A stretch of DNA of 64,000 nucleotides from Betaproteobacteria bacterium. GTDB taxonomy: Bacteria > Pseudomonadota > Gammaproteobacteria > Burkholderiales > Usitatibacteraceae. The notes under the pieces were generated by a model that had not been told where the DNA came from, did no database searches, and saw only the letters and a program-made list of their open reading frames with translations. This document shows positions 1 to 7,720 of this stretch, one piece after another. The position numbers and the translations under genes were made by a program. Each line of letters starts with the position of its first letter. Position 1 is the stretch's first letter. The stretch lies in assembly GCA_016708825.1 (NCBI GenBank), contig JADJEZ010000001.1, positions 310,001-374,000 of the forward strand. The letters are read 5' to 3'.

Positions 1-427
1 GCTGCTGGCCCCGGTAGTCGGCGAGATGGCAGATCCCGCAGCGCAGCCGCCCGGCGAGTTCGCGGCCGCGTGCGAAGAGCGCCTCGTCCCTTCGTCCCGG
101 CGCCGCGCGTGGCGCAAGCACGGCGAAATGCGCGGCGAGGGCGACGATCTCGCGGTCCTTTGCTCCCTTGAGGATCTCCTGCATCGCCGGCGCCCCGCGC
201 AGCCCCTCGCGCGTGAGCACGAGCAGGTTTTCGAGGAACACCCGCGGCTGGCCGGCGATCGAGGGCACGCCCGCGATCGAGGAGTTCCCGTCCTCGCCGT
301 GGCAGGCGGCGCAAGCCCTCAGCCGCTCGGGCGGTGGGGCCGCCGGCTGGGCGAAGGCGGCGCCTTGAAGCAGGAGCAGGGCGGCGAGCGCGGCCCGCCG
401 CCCCTTCCTGCACGTCGCGGTGGTCAG
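1..427 (-). CDS. Dihaem cytochrome c (C-terminus beyond window)
   Basis: Secreted c-type cytochrome, probably the electron acceptor of the sorbosone/glucose dehydrogenase encoded just upstream. The visible frame begins with a positively charged stretch and a Leu/Ala-rich signal peptide ending near AFAQ. A first haem motif CAACH follows, with GEDG and SIAGQP as in cytochromes c4/c553, and a second motif CGICH lies close to the window edge. Two haem-binding sites about 90 residues apart fit a c4-like dihaem protein. The start is unclear: no ATG exists in frame, and the frame opens around a CTG overlapping the stop of the preceding gene, so translational coupling is likely. The gene is cut by position 1. 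Confidence 0.75.
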   Translation of the reverse strand, partial: MTTATCRKGRRAALAALLLLQGAAFAQPAAPPPERLRACAACHGEDGNSSIAGVPSIAGQPRVFLENLLVLTREGLRGAPAMQEILKGAKDREIVALAAHFAVLAPRAAPGRRDEALFARGRELAGRLRCGICHLADYRGQQ

Positions 428-1675
428 GACTTCTTGCCCGTGTAGCTCACGCGGTAGATCGCGCCGAGCTGCTCGTCGGAGACGAGGAGCGAGCCGTCCG
501 CCATCGGCAGGAGGTAGGCCGGGCGGCCCCAGAACGCCTCATCCTTGTCATCGAGGAAGCCGGTGAGGAAGGGCGTCACCTTCGCGCTCTTGTTGTCGGG
601 GGAGATGCGCACGTTCACCACGTCGTAGCCGAACTTCTTCGTGCGGTTCCACGAACCCTTGCGCACGATGAAGAGCGAGTCCTTGTACTCCGCGGGGAAC
701 ATCTTCCCGGTGTAGAAGCGCGTGCCGAGCGCCGAACCATGGGGCCCGAGCACGGCGACCGGCAGCGTCACGTCCTTGCACGGGTCGGCCTTCTTGATGT
801 CCTGGTCCGGGATGCCCTGGGCATGGCACCAGGGATAGCCGAAGAATTCCTTGCCGGGCTTGGTGAGGCGGTTGAGCTCCTCCTGGGGCCGTCGTCGCCC
901 ATCCAGTCGCGGCCCTGGTCGACGAACCAGAACTCGCCCGTCTTCGGGTGCCAGTCGAAACCGAGGAGTTCCGGACGCCGCGCACGATGACTTCCATCCC
1001 CGACCCGTCGGCGTTGTAGCGGCGGATCTGCGCGTACTCCGCGGTGGGCTCGCAGATGTTGCAGGGCGCGCCGAAGGGCACGTAGAGCTTCCCGTCGGGG
1101 CCGAAGGTGATGTACTTCCAGTTGTGGTGCTGCAGCGGGGGCAGGGCGAACTTGTCGGTGAGGTCCACCGGCGCGACGCCGGGATTGGCCTCGATGCCGT
1201 CGAAGCGCAGCACCTTGTTGATGGCCATCACGTAGAGCGAGCCGTTGCGGAAGGCGACCCCCGCCGGCTGCACGAGCTTGTCGACGACGACGCGCGCCTC
1301 GCGGCTGGCGCCCTTGTCGGTCACCTCGTAGACCCGGCCGAGGCCACGGGTGCCGACATAGATCTTGCCCTTGTCGCCCATGGCCATGGCGCGGCCGCCG
1401 GGGATGCCGGTGGCCCAGATCTCCACCTTGAAGCCCTCGGGCACTTTCAGCTTGGCGATCGGGATCTCGCTCGCGGGCGTTTCGACGTTCCTGCCCGCGT
1501 GCGGGGCGAGCTTGGAATCGGTGAACGCCGCGCCCTTGCCCTGCTGCCAGGCGGGCGGCGGCGCGGGGGTCGCGGCGGGTTGCTGGGCGTGGACGGCGAG
1601 GCTCAGGAGCAGGGTGGCGCCTGCGGCGAGCCAGGGCGCGCGGCGACCGCGATGCACGGTCAGGGCGTGGGTCAT
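424..1675 (-). pseudogene. PQQ-type sorbosone/glucose dehydrogenase, two frameshifts
   Basis: Periplasmic beta-propeller dehydrogenase of the glucose/sorbosone dehydrogenase family, expected to oxidise a sugar or aldehyde with PQQ and pass electrons to a cytochrome such as the adjacent dihaem one. A signal peptide ends near VHAQ. Blade signatures are visible (KVEIWATG, HHNWKYITFGPDG, GFDWHPKTGEFWF, YPWCHAQG, LGPHGSALG, GSWNR, FWGRPAYL). The ATG at 1675 has a strong ribosome site (GGAGGA). The reading frame breaks twice: one base is missing after the VRNS codons near 968 and one after GDDGP near 893. Restoring both gives a continuous protein of about 417 residues. It is either a recent pseudogene or a sequencing artefact; the latter is favoured because essential genes here show the same fault. 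Confidence 0.75.
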
Positions 1676-1935
1676 GAAGGTTCCTCCAGGTAGGTAGTTC
1701 GGTTCGGTGCGACCGATTCGATGGGGGGGACGTGGCCCTTGCGGCCCGTTCCGTTCTTGGTGTGCGAGCAGTGTAGCAAGGGGCGAAAAGCGCGCCAGAG
1801 GGCATTTCCTACCCGCGCGGGGGCTCGCCTTTTACTTGCCTGCCCGGCCTCGGGTGGCGTCGGTGATGGGCGCGCGCGGACGGCGGCCGCGGGAACGCGA
1901 TATCGTGGCCGCACCCTCACACAGCGGGAACGCCC

Positions 1936-2301
1936 ATGCCCCGAAGCATCCTCGACGAAGCGCATGTCCACCCCGCCATCCGCGGCAAGGTGGCCGGGCT
2001 GCACGCCGACATCGTGCGCGAAGTGCAGGACGCGATCGCGGCGAACGCCGTGGTGGTGGTGGGCCTCGCAGGGAACCCGCACGTGGCGAAGGCGCGGCGC
2101 GTGCTCGACGCGGCCGGCATCGCGCATCGGGATCTGCAGTACGGCAACTACCTCGGCCAGTGGCGAAGGCGCAATGCGCTCAAGCTGTGGACGGGATGGC
2201 CCACCTTTCCGATGGTATTCGTGAAGGGGGTGCTGGTGGGGGGTGCCGCGGACCTCGAGAAGCTCGCGGCGAGCGGCGAGCTGGAACGGATGCTCGCCTA
2301 G
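1936..2301 (+). CDS. Glutaredoxin-fold protein lacking the active-site cysteine
   Basis: This 121-residue protein resembles monothiol glutaredoxin-related proteins. Residues 39-46 form a hydrophobic beta strand (AVVVVGLAGNP), a helix AKARRVLDAAGI follows, and the conserved WTGWPTFPMVFVKG with VGGAADL downstream matches the cis-Pro TFP and GG motifs that bind glutathione in Grx. In the place where CGFS or CPYC would sit, the protein reads GNPHVAKA. There is no cysteine in the whole chain, so classical thiol chemistry is impossible. It could be a glutathione- or cluster-binding remnant, or a binding partner. It stands alone, divergent from the sorbosone dehydrogenase. Its function is not known. 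Confidence 0.7.
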   Translation: MPRSILDEAHVHPAIRGKVAGLHADIVREVQDAIAANAVVVVGLAGNPHVAKARRVLDAAGIAHRDLQYGNYLGQWRRRNALKLWTGWPTFPMVFVKGVLVGGAADLEKLAASGELERMLA

Positions 2302-2499
2302 GGGGTCCGACCTGACAACGGAATCCCCGCTTGCGCGTTAATGGGTGGACGGGCCGTGCAGGTCGGGCCCGGTCGCGCCTTTCACAGCAGGTGCCCCTGG
2401 ATTCATTCGGGGCCCGGTAGATGCTTCGAGGCGGGTCTTCGTGGATGCTGCGCGGTGGCCCGGGAAGGCTGCAGTGAACGCTCACGTGAGGAGGTTCCC

Positions 2500-3078
2500 A
2501 TGCCGAAACTTTCCCTGTTGATCGCGGCGATCACCGCCGCAGCCGGCGCCCTGGTGGTTCCGACCCAGGCATCGGCGCACGACCCCGTCGCCGGCGCCAT
2601 CATCGGGGGCGGCATCGGCGCCGCGGTGGGCGGTCCTCCAGGCGCTGCGGTGGGCGCGATACTCGGCACGCTCGCGGGAAGCGACCGGCATCACGGCCAC
2701 GGCGCCTACCCGGACTATTCCTACGACGAGCCGCGCTACGCCCCGCGCCGCTATGCGCCCGCGCCTGCGTACTACCCGCCGGAGCCCGCGTATTACGCAC
2801 CGGAGCCCGCGTACTACTCGCCTCCGCCGGTGTACTACGCGCCGCCCGTCTACTACTCCGCGCCGACGTACCGCTCGGCACCGGTCTATCGATCCGCCAA
2901 CGTGTACGGCGGGCGCCACACCTCGCCCCGCTTCGAGCGGCACGGCTATCGGCACGACGGCTATCGGGGCCGGCATGACGGCGACCGAGGGCGGCACGAT
3001 GGCAACCGGGGTCGCCATGACGGCGATCGAGGCGGGCACGATGGCCGGTGGGATCGACACGACGGACGTGGCCGCTAG
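2500..3078 (+). CDS. Secreted glycine-zipper protein with Tyr/Pro and RHDG repeats
   Basis: A 192-residue envelope protein. The start at 2500 is chosen over an upstream in-frame ATG because a perfect GAGGAGG ribosome site precedes it and it begins a clean signal peptide (cleavage after ASA). The mature chain opens with a glycine zipper, GAIIGGGIGAAVGG followed by GAAVGAILG, typical of outer-membrane or surface proteins. A Tyr/Pro-rich segment follows (repeated AYYxPEP and VYYAPP), then about six copies of an RHDG(D/Y/N)RG unit rich in His, Asp, Arg and Gly at the C-terminus. The tail could bind metal or polyanions, but that is inference. A REP-like hairpin follows the stop and may serve as terminator. 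Confidence 0.75.
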   Translation: MPKLSLLIAAITAAAGALVVPTQASAHDPVAGAIIGGGIGAAVGGPPGAAVGAILGTLAGSDRHHGHGAYPDYSYDEPRYAPRRYAPAPAYYPPEPAYYAPEPAYYSPPPVYYAPPVYYSAPTYRSAPVYRSANVYGGRHTSPRFERHGYRHDGYRGRHDGDRGRHDGNRGRHDGDRGGHDGRWDRHDGRGR

Positions 3079-3090
3079 GCCGGCCACTTC

Positions 3091-3128
3091 CTCCCCTCTC
3101 CGCCAGGAGAGGGGCCGGGGGTGAGGGA
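3091..3128. repeat. REP-like palindrome, copy 1
   Basis: CCCCTCTC (3093-3100) pairs with GAGAGGGG (3107-3114) around a 6-base loop, followed by CCGGGGGTGAGGG. The same pattern (CCCTCAC-C-CCCTCTCCC and its complement) recurs at 12834, 14223, 14900 and 14971. It lies between convergent genes and may act as a terminator. Confidence 0.7.
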
Positions 3129-3131
3129 GCC

Positions 3132-3476
3132 CTACGGATTCGCGACCTTCGAATCCGCCGGCGCCTCTTCCCGCTCGTCCTTCCCGTAGTCCCGGGAAAC
3201 TTCCGCCACCCGCAGCCGGTAGTCGGCGAAGTATTTCTCGCGCCCGAGCCGCTGCATCGCGCGGTGCTCGGGCAGCTTCCTCCACGACTCCAGCGCCTTC
3301 TCGTCGCGCCAGACGGAGAGCGAGAGGAGCTTCCCCGGCTCCGTGAGGCTTTCGAAACGCTCGACGGAAATGAAACCGTCGATCGACTCGGCGAGCGGGC
3401 GCATGCGCTTCGCGGCCTCCAGGTACGCCTCGCGTTGGGCAGGTTCGGGCGTGACTTCGAAGATCACGGCGATCAT
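3132..3476 (-). CDS. Antibiotic biosynthesis monooxygenase (ABM) domain protein
   Basis: A single ABM-type ferredoxin-like domain of 114 residues. It starts with a beta strand (MIAVIFEVTP), continues with a helix (REAYLEAAKRMRPLAES), then the characteristic GFISVERFESLTEPGKLLSLSVW and ESWRKLPEHRAMQRLGRE. Members of this superfamily include small monooxygenases, haem-degrading proteins and stress proteins. No haem- or substrate-specific residues single out one role here. An AGGAGG lies 10 bases before the start. It shows no operon partner. Confidence 0.8.
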   Translation of the reverse strand: MIAVIFEVTPEPAQREAYLEAAKRMRPLAESIDGFISVERFESLTEPGKLLSLSVWRDEKALESWRKLPEHRAMQRLGREKYFADYRLRVAEVSRDYGKDEREEAPADSKVANP

Positions 3477-3588
3477 GTCTGCATGGCCTCCTGCGAAATT
3501 GGGGACGCTCCCCTATTCTGGCGAAAAAGGAGATGGTGGGAACGCCTTGCGGCGGGCCCGTGCGATATCGCCGCACCGGCCCGGGGCA

Positions 3589-3605
3589 GGCTCACGCCCT
3601 GAGCC
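3589..3605. repeat. 17-bp palindrome GGCTCA-N5-TGAGCC, copy 1
   Basis: GGCTCACGCCCTGAGCC: six-base arms around five bases. Further copies occur at 6300, 7682 and 11040, each upstream of a different accessory gene. It is either an operator or a small dispersed palindrome. Confidence 0.5.
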
Positions 3606-3634
3606 CTCCGTTTGAGAACCTGGTTTCCGTAATC

Positions 3635-3682
3635 CGGGCGAAAGCCCGTCGCCGATTTGACTCCGCTTGCGGGGCGACTCAA
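3635..3682 (+). ncRNA. Two adjacent stem-loops in a leader region (candidate structured RNA)
   Basis: The first hairpin is CGGGC-GAAA-GCCCG (3635-3648), closed by a GNRA tetraloop. The second pairs TTGACTCCG (3657-3665) with CGGGG and TCAA (3670-3682) across a CTTG loop and a small internal bulge. GTCGCC (3648-3653) could alternatively pair with GGCGAC (3673-3678), so two exclusive folds are possible. The block sits in the 286-base gap before the small gene at 3763. I recognise no known riboswitch class in it. Confidence 0.25.
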
Positions 3683-3762
3683 CAAGTACTGCTAAAACGA
3701 GGCCGTCCCCGATGCCCGGCGGGATCTTCCTCGCGATCCTCCCTCCGGGCCAGGAGACCGCC

Positions 3763-3975
3763 ATGAGCGTAAAGCTCTCGAAATCACACCGGGAATGGAT
3801 CGAACGCTATCGCGAGGAGCGCTGGGAGCGCACGCGCGAGCGCCTCGAGTTCGTGTTCGCGCAACCCTTCGCGATGCTGCCGCGCGAGATGGGGCGCCGT
3901 CGGCCGGATGAAGCGGGCGCTCCCGTTCAATCCAGCGACCGAGGCACTACCTCCCGCCGGGACGACCGAAGCTGA
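3763..3975 (+). CDS. Small basic helical protein, unknown
   Basis: A 70-residue frame with a good ribosome site (CAGGAGA) 5 bases before ATG. The first 45 residues form a charged amphipathic helix rich in Arg, Glu and Trp (HREWIERYREERWERTRER) and then FVFAQPFAMLP. The last 25 residues look unconstrained and overlap the 3-prime end of the opposite-strand msrQ by about 29 bases. No family is recognised. The helix and ribosome site argue for a real gene, but the overlap leaves doubt. Confidence 0.45.
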   Translation: MSVKLSKSHREWIERYREERWERTRERLEFVFAQPFAMLPREMGRRRPDEAGAPVQSSDRGTTSRRDDRS

Positions 3976-4609
3976 AGGGAAGCGTCCCCTTCACGGCTTC
4001 ACCCCGCCAGCGGTGCCATACGCGCCAGCCGAGCAGCGCCCCGATGATGGCGATGTACACCGCGGGCTCGGCGAAGTCGTTCTTGCCCGCGCGCATCCAC
4101 CAGAAGTGCAGCAGGCCGACGGGTGCCACGACATAGACGAGCTGGTGCAGCCGCTGCCAGCGCCTCGCCCCCAGCGCCCGGATCGCGCGGTTGAAGGAGG
4201 TGGCCGCGAGCGGCGCCATGAGGACGAGCGCCGTGAAGCCCGCGAGGATGAAGGGGCGCTTAACGATGTCGCGCGCGATGTCGCCCACATGGAGGCCCAT
4301 GTCGAGGCCCGCGTAGCAGAGCACGTGGACCGTGCCGTAGAAGAAGGCGAAGAGCCCCAGCATGCGGCGGAAGCGAAGCAGCTGGTTCTGTCCCGTGATG
4401 ACGCGAAGCGGCGTGACGGCGAGCGTGATCGCGAGGAAGCGCAGCGTCCAGTCACCCGTCGAGCGGATCAGCGCCTCGGCGGGGTTGGCGCCCAAGGCGT
4501 TCGCGAACGCCGCCCAGGCGAGGTACGCGAAGGGCGCGAGGGATGCGGCGAAGACGAGCGGCTTCGCCACGGGATGCTGCAGCAGCTTCGCGACCGAATT
4601 TCGTTCCAT
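3947..4609 (-). CDS. msrQ: MsrQ, haem-containing membrane subunit of the MsrPQ methionine sulfoxide reductase
   Basis: Inner-membrane b-type haem protein of the YedZ/ferric-reductase transmembrane family, 220 residues, which passes quinol-derived electrons to periplasmic MsrP for repair of oxidised methionines. Six hydrophobic segments are visible. Signature stretches are STGDWTLRFL, TPLRVITG, RRMLGLFAFFYGTVHVLCY, NRAIRALGARRWQRLHQLVYVVAPVGLLHFWWMR. The histidines in the last two are the haem ligands known in the family. It lies 10 bases downstream of msrP, in one operon. Confidence 0.95.
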   Translation of the reverse strand: MERNSVAKLLQHPVAKPLVFAASLAPFAYLAWAAFANALGANPAEALIRSTGDWTLRFLAITLAVTPLRVITGQNQLLRFRRMLGLFAFFYGTVHVLCYAGLDMGLHVGDIARDIVKRPFILAGFTALVLMAPLAATSFNRAIRALGARRWQRLHQLVYVVAPVGLLHFWWMRAGKNDFAEPAVYIAIIGALLGWRVWHRWRGEAVKGTLPFSFGRPGGR

Positions 4610-4619
4610 GGCAGGGCCG

Positions 4620-5615
4620 CTAGTAATGCTTGCGCAGATCCATGCCGGCGTAGAGGTTTCCGACCTGGGCCTCGTAGCCGTTGAAGAGAAGCGTCGGGCG
4701 CTTCGCCTGCAGGAGCCCGTCGGCGCCGATGCGCCGCTCCGTGGCCTGGCTCCAGCGCGGGTGGTCCACGGCCGGGTTCACGTTGGAGTAGAAGCCGTAC
4801 TCCTGCGGCGCCACGGTCTCCCAGGCGGTCGCGGGCTTCGCTTCGACGAAGCGGATCTTCACCAGCGACTTCGCACTCTTGAAGCCGTACTTCCAGGGCA
4901 CGACGAGGCGCACGGGCGCGCCGTTCTGGTTGGGCAGCACTTCGCCGTAGAGGCCGAAGGCTAGGAGCGTCAACGGGTGCATCGCTTCGTCGATGCGAAG
5001 CCCCTCCGCGTACGGCCACGCAAGCACGCCCGAGCGCACACCCGGCATCTGGCGATCGTCGGCGAGCGTGACGAACTCGACGAACTTCGCGTTGCCCGTG
5101 GGCTCGACGAGCTTCGCGAGCTCGCGGAACGAAAAGCCCACCCACGGGATCACCATCGACCAACCTTCGACACAGCGCAGGCGATAGACGCGCTCTTCCA
5201 TGGGGGCGAGCTTCAGGAGCTCCTCGATGCCGAAAGCGCGGGGCTTGGCGACCGCGCCTTCGACGCTCACGGTCCAGGGGCGTGTCTTGAGCGTCCCCGC
5301 CTTCTTCGCTTGCGAAGCCTTGTCGGTACCGAACTCGTAGAAGTTGTTGTAGGTCGTGACGTCCTTGTACGGCGTGAGCGTGTCGGTCGCGATCGCGCCG
5401 GGCTCGCGGCTCGGCGTGCCGGGGAGGAGGATCTTGCCCTTGGGTTGTGCGACGGCTTCCGCCTGCGCGCTGCTCTCGATGCAACCGGCGAGGCTCGCGC
5501 CCGCCACGCCCAGGGCCATGCGCTTCAGGAATTCGCGGCGCTGCTCGTAAATCGCGCGGGGGGTGATCTCCGAGGGGCTCGGGAGCGGGTAGGCGCGGCT
5601 ATGGCGGGAGGGCAT
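4620..5615 (-). CDS. msrP: MsrP, periplasmic molybdopterin methionine sulfoxide reductase
   Basis: Catalytic subunit of MsrPQ, 331 residues, reducing methionine sulfoxides in periplasmic proteins with a Mo-molybdopterin centre. The N-terminus carries a twin-arginine signal (QRREFLKRMALG, residues 25-36) followed by a hydrophobic stretch, so it is exported folded by Tat. TTYNNFYEFG and RLRCVEGWSMVIPWVGF are hallmark motifs; the Cys in RLRCVEGW is the Mo ligand. GAPVRLVVPWKYGFKS and PATAWE also match. It is the first gene of the msrPQ operon. Confidence 0.95.
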   Translation of the reverse strand: MPSRHSRAYPLPSPSEITPRAIYEQRREFLKRMALGVAGASLAGCIESSAQAEAVAQPKGKILLPGTPSREPGAIATDTLTPYKDVTTYNNFYEFGTDKASQAKKAGTLKTRPWTVSVEGAVAKPRAFGIEELLKLAPMEERVYRLRCVEGWSMVIPWVGFSFRELAKLVEPTGNAKFVEFVTLADDRQMPGVRSGVLAWPYAEGLRIDEAMHPLTLLAFGLYGEVLPNQNGAPVRLVVPWKYGFKSAKSLVKIRFVEAKPATAWETVAPQEYGFYSNVNPAVDHPRWSQATERRIGADGLLQAKRPTLLFNGYEAQVGNLYAGMDLRKHY

Positions 5616-5754
5616 GGGGATCCTGTCGGGGGTATCGGGGGAGCGGGGGCTCCGGGTTCGACAGGTAGTTCGGAGCGGGAGGCCGGGAAGTTACGGGCGG
5701 GACCAACGCATGCAACAGCTCGACGGTCCTCGCGGCAACGTCCCGCAGCGGCAT

Positions 5755-6141
5755 TTACTTCCGATCCCAGTAAGCCGCCTTTTCGGGGAAGATCCACCGC
5801 ACCCCGCCCCGAGCATCCCGCTGGTCGCCCTCGTATCGCGGGATCAGGTGCACGTGCACGTGCGGCACCGTCTGCCCCGCGGCCGCCCCGTCGTTGATCC
5901 CGATGTTGAAGGCGGCCGGCTTGTGGATCTCGACCACCCGCTCGCGCAGGCGGTCGAGAAGCTCGAGCACGGCATTTCTTTCCTCGCCGGTCAACTCGAA
6001 CCAGGAGCCCACGTGCCGCTTCGGGATGGCGAGCGCGTGGCCGGGTGAGACCGGATAGTTGTCGTCGCAGGCGAGGGCGAGGTCGTTCGAGAACACGAGG
6101 CCGTCGGGGGCGGGCTTGCAGAAGGGACAGGGTTTCGACAT
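5755..6141 (-). CDS. HIT family hydrolase
   Basis: Histidine-triad protein of about 128 residues; these proteins hydrolyse nucleotide conjugates such as AMP-lysine or diadenosine polyphosphates. The N-terminus has a CPFC pair (SKPCPFCKP), as in many zinc-binding HIT proteins. The core shows VSPGHALAIPKRHV, NIGINDGAAAGQTVPH and the catalytic triad motif HVHVHLIPR. The ATG at 6141 is chosen because it gives the usual length; upstream in-frame codons have no family similarity. No operon partner is evident. Confidence 0.9.
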   Translation of the reverse strand: MSKPCPFCKPAPDGLVFSNDLALACDDNYPVSPGHALAIPKRHVGSWFELTGEERNAVLELLDRLRERVVEIHKPAAFNIGINDGAAAGQTVPHVHVHLIPRYEGDQRDARGGVRWIFPEKAAYWDRK

Positions 6142-6543
6142 GGGGCGGGGGGTCGGGGAATGAAGTCGTGGTGCCGGATTATCCGGCATGCGCTCCCCAC
6201 CCGCGGCGCGAAAGGCGAACGCGCAGCACTTACACCCGCCGGCACGCCTTCCCGGGATCGACTGCAAGCTCCATCAGCATCTCGACCTGCCAATCCCATG
6301 GCTCGTGCCATGAGCCACCGCGGGAGAAGACTTCCGTGCCACCCGGGCTGCGCTTCCCCGATTCCGGCGCTGCGGGCGGGGCAGTGGCCGGCGCCGCGGC
6401 GGGCGCCCATGGCGCGGCGCGGGCGGACCAGGAGGCGGCGTTGCGCAACTGCCTGAAGGGGCGGGGATACCACCTGATTCGTCGACCTCGCCCCGGGTTC
6501 AGGCTGCGCAGTATTGAACATATAGTCTTAAAGATGTACAGTT
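6142..6543. other. 402-base gap with a degraded glycine-zipper-like remnant
   Basis: No complete gene can be supported. The plus-strand frame through about 6361-6480 encodes GAAGGAVAGAAAGAHG followed by a NCLKGRGYHLI ending, which resembles the C-terminal half of glycine-zipper lipoproteins, but it has no credible start. A copy of the 17-bp palindrome is at 6300. The last 40 bases are AT-rich and look like the promoter of the toxin-antitoxin pair. Confidence 0.35.
6300..6316. repeat. 17-bp palindrome GGCTC-N7-GAGCC, copy 2
   Basis: GGCTCGTGCCATGAGCC; five bases pair perfectly, with one mismatch from the six-base arm of the other copies. It lies between the divergent HIT gene and the antitoxin gene. 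Confidence 0.45.
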
Positions 6544-6550
6544 ATGAACA
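6498..6550 (+). promoter_or_regulatory. Probable promoter/operator of the toxin-antitoxin operon
   Basis: An AT-rich island in GC-rich surroundings. TATAGT (6521-6526) is a near-consensus -10 box; a weak TTCAGG sits 17 bases upstream. The direct repeat TATTGAACAT (6512-6521) and TTATGAACAT (6542-6551) flanks the transcription start and could be the antitoxin operator. Confidence 0.4.
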
Positions 6551-6966
6551 TGCCCACCGCGGCCCGCCACCCCGCCCCCGAACCCGTCGGCGCCCGAAGC
6601 CCCGCCGCCGGCGCCGCGGCCCTGCGCACGTTCTTCCGCATCGCCGAGGCCTGGGGCCTTTCCACCGCCGACCAGCTCGCGATCCTGGGGCTTCGCTCCC
6701 GCACGACGCTCAATGCCTGGAAGAAGGGCGGGGTGGGCGCGCTCTCCCCGGATGCGCTCGAGCGGCTTTCCTACGTCTTCGGCATCTACAAGGCGCTGCG
6801 GATCCTCCTGCCCACGGCCGGGGCGGCCGATGCGTGGATCGCGAAGCCCAATGCCGGCCCGCTGTTCGGCGGCGGCAGCGCGCTCGACCGGCTGCGGGGC
6901 GGCAAGGTCGCGGACCTCTTCCTCGTCCGCCAGTACCTGGATGCGCAGCGCGGTGGCTGGAGCTGA
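6544..6966 (+). CDS. Xre/MbcA/ParS-type antitoxin (DUF2384)
   Basis: Antitoxin of a RES-Xre module, 140 residues. A low-complexity Ala/Pro N-terminus precedes an HTH-like segment (FFRIAEAWGLSTADQLAILG, SRTTLNAWKKGG, residues 30-62). The toxin-binding domain follows: LERLSYVFGIYKALRILLP, a W-containing loop and GGGSALDRLRGGKVADLFLVRQYLDA at the C-terminus, the typical ending of the family. It overlaps the toxin gene by 26 bases, which ties their translation together. The AT-rich upstream island suggests autoregulation. Confidence 0.88.
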   Translation: MNMPTAARHPAPEPVGARSPAAGAAALRTFFRIAEAWGLSTADQLAILGLRSRTTLNAWKKGGVGALSPDALERLSYVFGIYKALRILLPTAGAADAWIAKPNAGPLFGGGSALDRLRGGKVADLFLVRQYLDAQRGGWS

Positions 6967-7645
6967 CAGGCGATCGCGCGTCACCTGGGCGCCGAGCTAT
7001 CGCCTGGTTCCCAGCCGCTTTCCGCCGGTGCAGCTCTTCGATCGCGTGGCGGACGCGGCGGACCTGGAAGCGGTGATCGCGATCGAGGGCCTCACCAACG
7101 ACCGCCTGAGGGACGAGATCGGCGAGATCGCACTCGTCGCCAGCGCGGAGCGCATCTCGGGCCCGGGCACCTCCGCGATCATGGCCGCCTTCACGCACGT
7201 GAATCCCGAGGGCGGGAGATTCACCGACGGCACCTACGGCGCCTACTACGCGGCGCACGACCTGGACACTGCCGTGCGGGAGGTCTCGCACCACCGCGGT
7301 ATCTTTCTCGCGCGCACCAGGGAAGCGGCGGGCGAGATCGACCTGCGGTGCTACCTCGCGCGATTGAGCGGCGAGTTCGTGGACATCCGGGGGTTGCGCA
7401 GGAAGCGGCCCGATCTCTACGACCCGGTGAGCTACGCGCGTTCCCGGCTCTTCGCGCGGCGGCATCGCGACGCAGGCGCCACGGGTATCGTATGGGAGAG
7501 CGTGCGCAACCCGGGCGGGGAGTGCGCGGTGGCGTTCAGCCCCAGGGCGCTCAAGCCCGCGATCCAGGGCCCGCACGTGTCCCTCGTCTGGGATGGAGAG
7601 CGGATCGTGCGCTACTACGTGAAGAGCCGGCTGGAGGAGCTGTAG
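6941..7645 (+). CDS. RES-domain toxin
   Basis: Toxin of the RES family (MbcT/ParT-like), 234 residues. Characterised members degrade NAD+ or ADP-ribosylate a host enzyme, stopping growth. After a short basic N-terminus come the family landmarks: YRLVPSRFPP (Arg), GGRFTDGTYGAYYAAHDLDTAVREV (Tyr and Glu of the active site, residues 97-121), and TGIVWESVRNPGGECAVAFS near the C-terminus. The ATG at 6941 overlaps the antitoxin and yields the usual length. The pair forms a complete type II module. Confidence 0.87.
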   Translation: MRSAVAGADRRSRVTWAPSYRLVPSRFPPVQLFDRVADAADLEAVIAIEGLTNDRLRDEIGEIALVASAERISGPGTSAIMAAFTHVNPEGGRFTDGTYGAYYAAHDLDTAVREVSHHRGIFLARTREAAGEIDLRCYLARLSGEFVDIRGLRRKRPDLYDPVSYARSRLFARRHRDAGATGIVWESVRNPGGECAVAFSPRALKPAIQGPHVSLVWDGERIVRYYVKSRLEEL

Positions 7646-7681
7646 GCGGCGAGGGGGGAGACGGGTAGGATCGCGCCCACT

Positions 7682-7698
7682 GGCTCAGCCGATGAGCC
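7682..7698. repeat. 17-bp palindrome GGCTCA-N5-TGAGCC, copy 3
   Basis: GGCTCAGCCGATGAGCC; with one further base pair on each side the arms become TGGCTCA/TGAGCCA. It ends 22 bases before the WYL regulator start, a position suited to an autoregulatory operator. Confidence 0.5.
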
Positions 7699-7720
7699 AC
7701 CCCGCGCGGAGACTTGCCGC

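Noticed and set aside
6230..6448. Minus-strand 72-codon frame before the antitoxin
   Set aside because: No ribosome site or family match; it overlaps the glycine-zipper remnant on the other strand.
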